Shown here: piece after piece, positions 6,437 through 17,080 of the stretch
Position numbering within the stretch: the stretch's first letter is position 1
Layout: the number at the start of each line of letters is the position of its first letter
Origin: CAYSYM01 sp964435115
GTDB taxonomy: Bacteria > Chloroflexota > UBA6077 > CF-72
Direction of reading: 5' to 3'
DNA length: 17,597 nucleotides
Assembly (NCBI GenBank): GCA_964435115.1
Contig: CAYSYM010000069.1
Coordinates: 1-17,597 of the forward strand
The notes under the pieces: generated by a model
Database searches by the model: none
What the model saw: the letters and a program-made list of their open reading frames with translations, nothing else
Told to the model about the DNA's origin: nothing
Made by a program: the position numbers and the translations under genes

Positions 6437-7354
6437 ATGAGCGCAGCAGAGCACCCGAGCGGTGGGCCCGAGCCGGGGCGGGGGCGGCGGGAAGACCTGC
6501 TGGCCACCACGGACTGGCTCGCCGAGCACCTCGAGGACTCTGGCGTCCGGGTGCTGGACTGCCGCTTCTCCTTCGACGACCTCGAGCAGGGGCGGCGGGA
6601 GTACCTGCGGTCGCACATTCCCGGTGCCTTCTACCTCGACTGGACCAGGGACATCTCCGAGCCGCGCGACGGCCTGCAGTACATGGCGCCGTCGGCAGAG
6701 CGCTTCAGGGCGACCATGGAGCGCCTGGGCATCGGCGACGAGACCGTCGTGGTGGGCTACGACGACGAGGGCGGCCATTACGCGAGCCGGCTGTGGCTGG
6801 TAATGCGTCACTTCGGGCACGACACCGCACGCATCCTCGACGGCGGCTGGACGAAGTGGACCGCCGAGGAGCGACCGGTCAGCGGCGGCGACGAGCCGGC
6901 GCCCGCGCCGGCCACGTTCACCGTGCGGACCGAGCGGCCGGAGCTCCTGGTAGACGCGCGCGAGGTGCTGCGCGCCAGGGACGACCGGGCCACGGTGCTC
7001 GTCGACGTGCGGCGGGCGTCGGAGTTCAGCGGCGAGGAGGCCCGGTCCAGGCACGGCGGGCACATCCCGTGGGCCCGGTGGGTCTTCTGGCAGGACAACC
7101 TGGACTGGGGTGGCCGCCGCGAGTTCCGCGCTCGCGACGAGATCCGGGCGCGCTACGAGCAGGCAGGGGTTACCCCGGACAAGCGCGTCATCACCTACTG
7201 CCACGGCGCGGTGCGCGCCGCCCACACGGCGTTCGCCCTGACGCTGCTGGGGTATCCCGATGTCAGGGTGTACGACGGGAGCTGGGAGGAGTGGGGCAGT
7301 CGCGACGACCTGCCGATCGCCACGGGTGGCCCGCCCGCCGAGGCGGACGCGTGA
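6437..7354 (+). CDS. Two-domain rhodanese-type sulfurtransferase (thiosulfate/3-mercaptopyruvate)
   Basis: The 305-residue product has two rhodanese domains. The N-terminal one (about 22-150) has VLDCRFSFDD, HIPGAFYLDWTRDIS and RILDGGWTKWTAEERPV, but no active Cys: its equivalent loop reads GYDDEGGHYASRLW, as usual for the inactive half. The C-terminal one (about 168-295) has VDVRRASEFSG, the active-site loop CHGAVR with Cys255, and the family C-terminal signature VYDGSWEEWGSRDDLP. It moves sulfane sulfur from a donor such as thiosulfate or 3-mercaptopyruvate to an acceptor in the cytoplasm. The CHGAVR loop does not settle which donor is used. The open frame extends upstream, but ATG 6437 sits right behind a -10-like element and yields normal family length. 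Confidence 0.92.
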   Translation: MSAAEHPSGGPEPGRGRREDLLATTDWLAEHLEDSGVRVLDCRFSFDDLEQGRREYLRSHIPGAFYLDWTRDISEPRDGLQYMAPSAERFRATMERLGIGDETVVVGYDDEGGHYASRLWLVMRHFGHDTARILDGGWTKWTAEERPVSGGDEPAPAPATFTVRTERPELLVDAREVLRARDDRATVLVDVRRASEFSGEEARSRHGGHIPWARWVFWQDNLDWGGRREFRARDEIRARYEQAGVTPDKRVITYCHGAVRAAHTAFALTLLGYPDVRVYDGSWEEWGSRDDLPIATGGPPAEADA

Positions 7355-7436
7355 GAGGTTCCCGCCGCCGGCGACCTGCCGATCTGCCCGAGCCATTGGC
7401 GATGAGCGCGGCGCGGATGGCCGCTGAACGCATCAT

Positions 7437-8246
7437 CTACCTGGGCGCCTGGCAGCGCGGGCACCAGTAGGTCCGACGCGGCGGGTCACCCTGGAACCGA
7501 CTAGCGATCCGTGCGCCGCAGCGGAAGCAGGGCCGGCCCGCGCGGCCGTAGACCCACAGGTGCGAGCCGCGGGCCACGGCGCTGCCCTCCGTCGTCGTCC
7601 GCCACCAGCGCTCCGGCTGCACGTTCAGCCGCAGCAGGCGCGCGGCGGTGGCCAGGATCCGCCCCAGCGTGGCGGCATCCGTCTCGTTCAGCCGCCGCCA
7701 CGGGTCCAGCCGCTCCACGAAGAGGATCTCACTCTTGAAGATGTTGCCGACGCCGGCCACGGCGCGCTGGTCGAGCAGCGCCTCGCCCAGTGTCAGGTGG
7801 GCCCGCTCCGGAGCACGCAGGCGGTGCAGCGCCTCCGCAGCGTCGAAGACCGGCGCCAGCAGGTCCGGGCCGAGCGGGCTGAGGCCCCGGTGCCGCGCGA
7901 CCGCGCGCTCGTCCATCAGCTCGACTGTGGGCGCGTTGAAGCACACGATCACGCTGCCCGGGACTTCCAGCACCACCCGCGCGCGGTGCTCGGGCGTCCG
8001 CCAGCGCTCGCCCGGCGCGTAACGGTGCCACGAGCCGCCCATCTGCAGGTGGGTGTGGAGGGCGAGGCCGTTGCTGAAGCGGATGATGAGGTGCTTCCCG
8101 CGCGCCTCCACGCCGACCACCGTGCTGCCGACTACGTGCTGGATGGCCGGGCCCGGCACGCGGGCGCGGGCGCCCAGCACCGCGCGGCCCTGGAGGAGCG
8201 GGCGCAGCGCGGCGGCGGTGCGGAAGAGCGTGTCGCCCTCAGGCAT
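7437..8246 (-). CDS. nei: Fpg/Nei-family DNA glycosylase/AP lyase (endonuclease VIII type)
   Basis: The 269-residue product begins MPEGDT. Pro2 is the Schiff-base nucleophile and Glu3 the catalytic acid after Met removal, so the start at 8246 is fixed. Lys51 (RGKHLIIRF) matches the conserved catalytic/binding lysine. The helix-two-turn-helix region is at about 150-185 with AVAGVGNIFKSE, and a C-terminal zinc finger uses Cys240, Cys243, Cys262 and Cys265. The enzyme excises oxidised bases and nicks the abasic site. MPEGDT and the overall form resemble actinobacterial Nei proteins rather than MutM. It is the last gene of the lhr-dinB-nei run, 64 bases after dinB, and faces the sulfurtransferase gene convergently. 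Confidence 0.92.
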   Translation of the reverse strand: MPEGDTLFRTAAALRPLLQGRAVLGARARVPGPAIQHVVGSTVVGVEARGKHLIIRFSNGLALHTHLQMGGSWHRYAPGERWRTPEHRARVVLEVPGSVIVCFNAPTVELMDERAVARHRGLSPLGPDLLAPVFDAAEALHRLRAPERAHLTLGEALLDQRAVAGVGNIFKSEILFVERLDPWRRLNETDAATLGRILATAARLLRLNVQPERWWRTTTEGSAVARGSHLWVYGRAGRPCFRCGARIASRFQGDPPRRTYWCPRCQAPR

Positions 8247-8264
8247 GGCGAGGCATGAGGCATG
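8241..8264. repeat. Three AGGCATG repeats at the nei start
   Basis: AGGCATG occurs at 8241-8247, 8251-8257 and 8258-8264. The first copy covers the nei start codon on the opposite strand and the others lie just upstream, where a ribosome-binding site would be expected. They may simply be chance repetition or replication slippage. Confidence 0.4.
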
Positions 8265-8310
8265 ATGCAGCCTGCGCCTGCTCCGCGTCCCGGCCCGGCG
8301 CCCGCGCCGC

Positions 8311-9492
8311 TCACGCGGTGGCGGGCAGGAGCGGCGGCTGCACGGCCGTGGCTGGCTCGGACAGACGCGCGGCGCGCAGCCCCACCAGGCGGACCGGGCG
8401 GCGCTGGTCCCAGTGGCGGCGCATGAGGGCCGCCGCGCCCGAGGCGAGCACGCGGGCGTCGTCGGTTGGAGCGCCGAGCCGCATCTGGCGGGTGATCGTC
8501 TCCCAGTTGGCGTAGCGCAGCTTGACGGCGACTTCGCCGGCCACCAGCCCCTCCGTCCGCAGGCGCTGCGCCACCTCCTCGGTCTGGGCGCGCAGCCGCC
8601 GCCACAGCTCGCGGGGGTCCCGCGTGTCCGCGCTGAAGGTGTGCTCGGCGCTGATCGACTTCGAGGCGTGGGCCACGGCCAGCCCGCTGTCGTCCTCGCC
8701 CCGGCTGGCGCGATGGAGGTAGCGGCCGGAGGCGGCGCCGAAGCGGGTGACCAGCTCGTCGAGAGGGAGCGAGGCGAGGGCGCCGATGCGCTCGACGCCG
8801 CGGCGGCGCAGCCGGGCCTCGGTCTTCGGGCCGATCCCGACGAGCGCTCGAATCGGCAGCGGCGCGAGGAAGGCGGCTTCGTCGCCGGGCGGCACCACGC
8901 ACAGGTGGCTCTCGCGCTCCTTGGCGACCTCGCTCGCGATTTTCGCCACCAGCAGGTTCGTGGCGAGGCCGCACGAGACGGACAGCCCGATCTCGCCGAG
9001 GATGCGCGCGCGCAGCCGCGCGACCGGGCTGGCGTCGAAGCCGTGGTGGCTCCAGTCCAGCGCCGCTTCGTCGATCGAGCGCTGTTCGAGCAGGGGCGTC
9101 TCGGTGCGCAGGAGCTCGATCAGCCGGCGCGAGTAGCGTCGGTAGAGCTCGTGGCGGGGCGGGATGAACACGGCCTCGGTGCCGGCGGCGTGGGCGAGCC
9201 GCCGGGCGATGGACGTGCTCAGGCCGGACGAGATGCCGAGGGCACGGGCGGCGGCGTTGGCGGTAGTGGCGATGCCGCGCGGTGCCGTGCTGGGATCCCA
9301 GCCGACGATGACGGGACGCGGATCGTCGGCCAGCTCCGGCCGCTCGATCGCCTCGACGCTGTAGAACATCTTGTCCACGTCGCAGTGGAGGTACGCGCGG
9401 CGCCCCTCCTGGCCCGGGCTGCGCGGGCCGGGCGCGGCACCTGGCTCCAGCCGTTCCACGGGCCGGGCCGGGCGGCTGGCCTGGGGCGGCAC
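8311..9492 (-). CDS. dinB: Y-family DNA polymerase IV-like (DinB)
   Basis: The 393-residue product carries the Y-family core. The first metal-binding motif is HCDVDKMFYSVEAIERPEL (Asp38, Asp40; Phe43 in the steric-gate position), the second is SIDEA (Asp141, Glu142), followed by a helix-hairpin-helix ALVGIGPKTEARLRRRG (about 216-232). RPVRLVGLRAARL is the end of the little-finger domain. QPPLL at 385-389 may be a beta-clamp-binding motif. It would perform translesion synthesis. Residues differ from the usual: TANAAAR where E. coli has TANYPAR, and SIDEAALD where DEAYLD is usual, so two conserved Tyr are Ala. The start (GTG 9492) lies five bases past the lhr stop, giving about 33 extra N-terminal residues; GTG at codon 12 is an alternative start. 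Confidence 0.9.
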   Translation of the reverse strand: MPPQASRPARPVERLEPGAAPGPRSPGQEGRRAYLHCDVDKMFYSVEAIERPELADDPRPVIVGWDPSTAPRGIATTANAAARALGISSGLSTSIARRLAHAAGTEAVFIPPRHELYRRYSRRLIELLRTETPLLEQRSIDEAALDWSHHGFDASPVARLRARILGEIGLSVSCGLATNLLVAKIASEVAKERESHLCVVPPGDEAAFLAPLPIRALVGIGPKTEARLRRRGVERIGALASLPLDELVTRFGAASGRYLHRASRGEDDSGLAVAHASKSISAEHTFSADTRDPRELWRRLRAQTEEVAQRLRTEGLVAGEVAVKLRYANWETITRQMRLGAPTDDARVLASGAAALMRRHWDQRRPVRLVGLRAARLSEPATAVQPPLLPATA

Positions 9493-9497
9493 GTGGA

Positions 9498-14057
<4,560 letters not shown>

Positions 14058-14063
14058 GCCGCG

Positions 14064-14069
14064 AGTGTA
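14064..14069 (-). promoter_or_regulatory. Candidate -10 element of the lhr operon (leaderless)
   Basis: Reading the minus strand, TACACT (TAnnnT form) ends six bases before the lhr GTG at 14057, with no Shine-Dalgarno between. Transcription would start at or near the start codon. No good -35 is visible at the usual distance. Confidence 0.45.
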
Positions 14070-14074
14070 CTGCT

Positions 14075-14088
14075 AGAACGGGTGTTCT
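14075..14088. promoter_or_regulatory. LexA (SOS)-type operator upstream of lhr-dinB-nei
   Basis: AGAACGGGTGTTCT contains the inverted repeat AGAAC-N4-GTTCT. The core GAACGGGTGTTC (14076-14087) fits the Gram-positive LexA/DinR consensus GAAC-RNRY-GTTC at every position. It sits six bases upstream of the -10 element, that is, in the -35/-10 spacer where a bound repressor would block RNA polymerase. The downstream gene content (repair helicase, translesion polymerase, base-excision glycosylase) fits SOS control. Binding itself is inferred. Confidence 0.7.
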
Positions 14089-14126
14089 GACGAGGGGCCG
14101 GGGGGCCGGACCGCCTCCCGCCGCCG

Positions 14127-14157
14127 GCGGTGGCGGGTGGAGCCTGCCCGCCACCGC
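14127..14157. terminator. Strong hairpin between the HEPN gene and lhr
   Basis: GCGGTGGCGGG (14127-14137) pairs perfectly with CCCGCCACCGC (14147-14157), an 11-bp stem with a nine-base loop. It lies 27 bases past the minus-strand stop of the HEPN gene and upstream of the lhr operator, so it probably ends the upstream transcript and insulates the repair operon. It lacks a clear T-run. Confidence 0.5.
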
Positions 14158-14183
14158 GCCTCCGCGCCCGCTGCGGATCCCCC

Positions 14184-14630
14184 TCACCGCGGCGCGACCA
14201 GACGCGCCTCGAGCTCCGCGAGCAGCGTGCTCACATCGCTGAAGAGCTGGTGGAGCTGGGCGCGCCCGAGTGGCGCGCCCAGGCCGTACAGCGCGTCGTT
14301 CCGCGCGCGGCGAGCACGGTCGAGGCGTTTCAAGAGCGGGTGGTGACTCGGCCCAAGGATCGCAGCAGCCCCTTCAATGGTGGCTCGGTGATGCCCCGTC
14401 GCGTGCGTCACGCGATAGCCAGCCAGACTGAGGATACCGAGGCAGGCGCGCAGGCCCGCCTCGTAGGCGATGGACGTGGCGCGGTGCGGGTGGATATCGG
14501 CGAGGAGGTCACGAGCGACCCCAAGGTCACGGGTCGAGAGCTCTGCCCACTGCCGTACGAGCAGCTGGTCGGGAGGCTTTCTCTCGAGGCTGCGCTGCGC
14601 GAGCAGCTGGGCCAGGCTGCGGAACGCCAC
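14184..14630 (-). CDS. HEPN-like partner protein of the MNT nucleotidyltransferase
   Basis: The product of about 148 residues from a GTG is almost wholly helical. YEAGLRACLGILSLAGYRVT followed by GHHRATIEGAAAIL resembles the central helices of HEPN proteins, and ARRARNDALYG carries R110-N-D-A-L-Y115 where HEPN RNases have R-x4-6-H. The catalytic His is thus replaced by Tyr, as in some SAV_6107-like HEPN proteins, so RNase activity is doubtful. The gene follows the MNT nucleotidyltransferase on the same strand, as in MNT-HEPN (type VII) toxin-antitoxin pairs where MNT adenylylates a HEPN Tyr. The reading frames overlap by about 100 bases, which is unusual; see the neighbouring gene. Assignment rests on pattern and pairing. 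Confidence 0.65.
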   Translation of the reverse strand: MAFRSLAQLLAQRSLERKPPDQLLVRQWAELSTRDLGVARDLLADIHPHRATSIAYEAGLRACLGILSLAGYRVTHATGHHRATIEGAAAILGPSHHPLLKRLDRARRARNDALYGLGAPLGRAQLHQLFSDVSTLLAELEARLVAPR

Positions 14631-15219
14631 GGCGCTGGAGGGTATCCCATCGCGCCGGCTTCAGCACGACCCGGAGTCCTGACAGGACGTCCCTGAGGAA
14701 GGGGTTCTGGGAACGCTGGAGCCGTTCGAACTCGGCGCGGTCGTACGTGACCGCATTCACATCTCGCCCGAGGGCCTGCTCGACCGCGAGCAGCCGTTCG
14801 GAGAGCGCGACTTGGTCCACCGACCCGATCAGCATGACGTCGATGTCGCTGGAGGGGCGCTCGTCGCCTCGAGCGTACGAACCGAACAGGAACGCCTCTT
14901 CGACGCCGGGCAGGCTCGCCACGGCCTGACGGAGGAGGGCCTCGACGCCCAGGGTCTTGTGGACCAGCCGGCGCAGGTCGTCGGCGATCGGGGATGCGTC
15001 GTCCACGCGGTACCGGCGAGCGCGACCGACCAGCTCAGACCTCAGCACGCCGGCACGTTCCAGGCGATCCAGCTCGCGTCCCACAGCCTGTGACGAGCGG
15101 CCCAGCACGCGGCCGAGGGCTCGCGGGTGCCAGACGGCATCCGGCTGGCTGAAGAAGCGCAGCAGGATCTCCTGGCGGACGCGAGAGCCGCCCAGGAGCA
15201 ACGAGACTGAACTGGTCAC
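14527..15219 (-). CDS. Winged-helix regulator fused to MNT-type nucleotidyltransferase
   Basis: The 230-residue product has an N-terminal winged helix (about 11-75: VRQEILLRFFSQPDAVWHPR, then ALGRVLGRSSQAVGRELDRL, then AGVLRSELVGRARRYRVD). The minimal nucleotidyltransferase domain follows (about 85-187) with signature GSYARGDERPSSDIDVMLIG, that is Gly113-Ser114 and the metal-binding Asp125/Asp127. Such proteins transfer AMP to a partner; with the downstream HEPN-like gene this forms an MNT-HEPN-like pair. The helix domain and the palindromes at its start suggest autoregulation. Residues after about 187 look like out-of-frame read-through into the HEPN gene. A TGA at 14661-14663 in the +1 frame would end the protein where the family normally ends, so a frameshift or sequencing error is possible. 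Start is GTG 15219. Confidence 0.82.
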   Translation of the reverse strand: MTSSVSLLLGGSRVRQEILLRFFSQPDAVWHPRALGRVLGRSSQAVGRELDRLERAGVLRSELVGRARRYRVDDASPIADDLRRLVHKTLGVEALLRQAVASLPGVEEAFLFGSYARGDERPSSDIDVMLIGSVDQVALSERLLAVEQALGRDVNAVTYDRAEFERLQRSQNPFLRDVLSGLRVVLKPARWDTLQRRGVPQPGPAARAAQPREKASRPAARTAVGRALDP

Positions 15220-15247
15220 GGTTCAATAATGAACCGATTGCGGTTCA
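15219..15247. promoter_or_regulatory. Palindromic operator with third half-site at the nucleotidyltransferase start
   Basis: CGGTTCAATAATGAACCG (15219-15236) is an inverted repeat with seven-base arms and a four-base spacer. A third copy of CGGTTCA follows at 15241-15247, overlapping the stop codon of the upstream gene. The site is AT-rich relative to its surroundings and overlaps the GTG start and the probable -10 region (CATTAT, six bases upstream of the GTG on the minus strand). The winged-helix domain of the encoded protein is the obvious candidate to bind it. Confidence 0.65.
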
Positions 15248-16009
15248 AAGCCAACGTGTTTCCTCAGCGCCCCGCGCTGCCTGCCCGGGCTCCCTAGCCC
15301 CAGTGGGCCGCACCGCCGATGCGTGCAGCGACCCCACGGCCACGTTGGACGCCGGCGGCAATGCGCACGTCGGCGGGCTCCTGTTCGACGTGACCGTGCC
15401 CGTGAGTACCCTCGTGGTCGCCAGCCAGTTACCTACAGTCCGGCGGCGCCTGCGGGTGTACTCTCTGGCCGCCTGCGCAACCTCACGCGGTGAGACGTAG
15501 GAGTCCTTGTGGACGGTGGCAATCTCGGCCAGCCGGTCGGGGTCCTCGCTCTCATAGCCTTCAAGGGCCCAGCACAGACACTGCCCCGGTGTGTTGAGGT
15601 ACGGCGGCGCGGCGGTCGGGTAGAGCATGACGCGGTGGCCCGCCCGGCGATAGTCGTTGTTCACGAACCCGGCGCGGAACTCCAGGGCGAACCAGCCATC
15701 GTCGGTGCGGGCCACCGCGAACTTCACGTACCAGCTGCCGGCCGGCCGTTGCGCCGGTCCCGGATGCTCGTGTCCGCCACAGCTGCCGATGGTGTGGATA
15801 CCGCGGAAGGGGTTCAGCGCCGCCACCAGCCGACGCATGTTGGGGTCGAGTTGCTCGGCCCACCTGGCGGACTTGGCGGACCTGGTCGGGTCGGCTCCTT
15901 CGAGCGCAGCCGCGGGGCGCGGACGTGTGGTGCCCGCATGGCCCCCGTGCCCAACGGTGGCGTGCGGGCGACGTGCGCCACGTGTGGGTGCCTGCTTGCG
16001 CACGACCAT
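15245..16009 (-). CDS. Unrecognised protein with SCGGH motif, third gene of the DUF6932-XRE run
   Basis: I cannot name this family. The ATG at 16009 is seven bases after the XRE gene stop and gives about 254 residues. The N-terminal 48 residues are basic and low-complexity. The folded core appears to be about 50-185: LVAALNPFRGIHTIGSCGGH (about 61-80, with Cys77 and His80), WYVKFAVARTDDGWFALEFR, FVNNDYRRAGHRVMLYPTAA, and PGQCLCWALEGYESEDPDRL. Conserved-looking Cys/His residues hint at metal or redox chemistry, but no function is assigned. Residues after about 190 are biased and may be poorly conserved. It is probably co-transcribed with the two upstream genes. A start lower down, near residue 50, cannot be excluded. 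Confidence 0.6.
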   Translation of the reverse strand: MVVRKQAPTRGARRPHATVGHGGHAGTTRPRPAAALEGADPTRSAKSARWAEQLDPNMRRLVAALNPFRGIHTIGSCGGHEHPGPAQRPAGSWYVKFAVARTDDGWFALEFRAGFVNNDYRRAGHRVMLYPTAAPPYLNTPGQCLCWALEGYESEDPDRLAEIATVHKDSYVSPREVAQAAREYTRRRRRTVGNWLATTRVLTGTVTSNRSPPTCALPPASNVAVGSLHASAVRPTGAREPGQAARGAEETRWL

Positions 16010-16016
16010 CACGCTT

Positions 16017-16544
16017 TCACTTGGAGCGTGCCCCAGTTGGTGTCGCCTCAGCCGCCTCAGCTGCCTCCATCCCCTTGGTGGCCCTGGCGGCTGGCGAGGC
16101 GACCCCGGCGGCCGTGGCAACGGTGGGCAAGAGGACGCGCTCGTGGAGCTCGACGCCCAGCGCGTCGGCGACTGCCTGCACGCGCTCGAGGCTCGCGCCG
16201 GCGTAGCGCCGCGCCTCGTAGCGCTGGATCTGCTGCTCCTTCAGGCCGAGACGGCCCGCCAACTCCTTCTGACTCAGCCCGGCCGCGATCCGGGCGCGGA
16301 TCAGTGCCTCCGGCAGTTGTGCAAGCGAGTCGAGCTCCAGCACGCGCACCTGGCCGGCGCGGAGCGCCTCGTACTCGCCCAACTCCTGGCGCAGGTCGGC
16401 CAGCTGGCTCTCCATCCCCTCGCGGAGTCCCTTGCGGATCCATTCCGGACGGTACTTCGCGTCCTCGTCCAGGCGGGCCAGCGCGTCCTCGAACTCGCGG
16501 ATGGCGGTTTGTGTAACACGACGCTGCAGTTCGTTGGCAATCAC
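16017..16544 (-). CDS. XRE/Cro-type helix-turn-helix protein (antitoxin-like)
   Basis: The 175-residue product has an N-terminal helical segment (about 4-66: LQRRVTQTAIREFEDALARL, then EWIRKGLREGMESQLADLRQ, then ELGEYEALRAGQ) probably used for dimerisation or partner binding. A clear XRE domain follows at about 80-135 (ARIAAGLSQKELAGRLGLKE, then QIQRYEARRYAGASLERVQA). The last 35 residues are Ala/Thr-rich. This layout, with a VLELDSLAQLPEALIRARIA linker, resembles XRE proteins encoded next to DUF6932 proteins. Its GTG overlaps the stop of the DUF6932 gene in a GTGA, so the two are translationally coupled. It likely represses its own operon and may neutralise the upstream product. Confidence 0.85.
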   Translation of the reverse strand: MIANELQRRVTQTAIREFEDALARLDEDAKYRPEWIRKGLREGMESQLADLRQELGEYEALRAGQVRVLELDSLAQLPEALIRARIAAGLSQKELAGRLGLKEQQIQRYEARRYAGASLERVQAVADALGVELHERVLLPTVATAAGVASPAARATKGMEAAEAAEATPTGARSK

Positions 16545-16981
16545 GGCAGTGCTCCCAGGTCGAGCGCGACGATACCCTTGGGGTGCCCCGAGGGATCACG
16601 CCGGAAGAAGTCGATAAAGGCGGTCCCGGCGGGATCGGCGGGGGCGTCGGCGAAGAACAGCTCGCCGCCGTACTTCGCCTTCTGGGTGCGGCGGTACGGG
16701 TCGAACGTCACGAGCACGGGGTCGAGCAGGGTCGGGTTCACGCAGTCCGTCTCCCAGCAGCCGTCGAAGTCGCCCGGCGCCTCTTTCGCCGTCACGAAGC
16801 TCCCGTCGACGTATGCCCGGTGGCAGCCGGCCAGCCGCAGCGCGTCGAGCGCCGCCTTGAGCCCGGCCAGCAGCGCGAGCCGGTGCGGCGTCCACCCGAA
16901 GCGGGCCACCAACTCCTCCCAGGTTGCCTCGTGAATGCCGGCCGGGAGCAGCCCGGTCGACGGCTCGAATGGCGGAATCAT
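16541..16981 (-). CDS. DUF6932-type protein with nucleotidyltransferase-like signature
   Basis: The 146-residue product begins MIPPFEPSTGLLPAGIHEAT. The core YVDGSFVTAKEAPGDFDGCW (57-76) contains Gly60-Ser61, nine residues, then Asp71-Phe-Asp73, which fits the polymerase-beta-like signature hG[GS]-x9-13-Dh[DE]. KAKYGGELFF and a C-terminal PKGIVALDLGALP, where Asp141 could supply the third acidic residue, are family-like. I recognise the family as DUF6932, usually found beside an XRE gene, which suggests a toxin-antitoxin or defence role; no activity is established to my knowledge. The ATG overlaps the stop of a six-codon leader frame. No good Shine-Dalgarno precedes it. The nucleotidyltransferase reading is inference from the motif. 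Confidence 0.75.
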   Translation of the reverse strand: MIPPFEPSTGLLPAGIHEATWEELVARFGWTPHRLALLAGLKAALDALRLAGCHRAYVDGSFVTAKEAPGDFDGCWETDCVNPTLLDPVLVTFDPYRRTQKAKYGGELFFADAPADPAGTAFIDFFRRDPSGHPKGIVALDLGALP

Positions 16982-16998
16982 AGCACCACAACGTCCAT
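16978..16998 (-). CDS. Possible six-residue leader peptide (MDVVVL)
   Basis: On the minus strand an ATG at 16998 opens a frame of six sense codons, MDVVVL, whose TGA overlaps the DUF6932 ATG (ATGA). A -10-like TAACCT ends seven bases before this ATG, so the leader could be the leaderless first cistron and deliver ribosomes to the main start, which has no good ribosome-binding site of its own. The frame is too short for codon evidence; this is a structural inference. Confidence 0.35.
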   Translation of the reverse strand: MDVVVL

Positions 16999-17005
16999 GT
17001 TGGGG

Positions 17006-17011
17006 AGGTTA
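17006..17011 (-). promoter_or_regulatory. Candidate -10 element of the DUF6932-XRE operon
   Basis: On the minus strand TAACCT (TAnnnT form) lies seven bases before the leader ATG at 16998. No -35 is visible at 17 bases. The spacing to the ATG repeats that at the sulfurtransferase and lhr starts. Confidence 0.35.
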
Positions 17012-17080
17012 CCGGCGGTCACCAGCAGGGCGCCACAGGACGACGGTGCCACGCCTGCGCGTGCTGGCCATATGCTGGCT

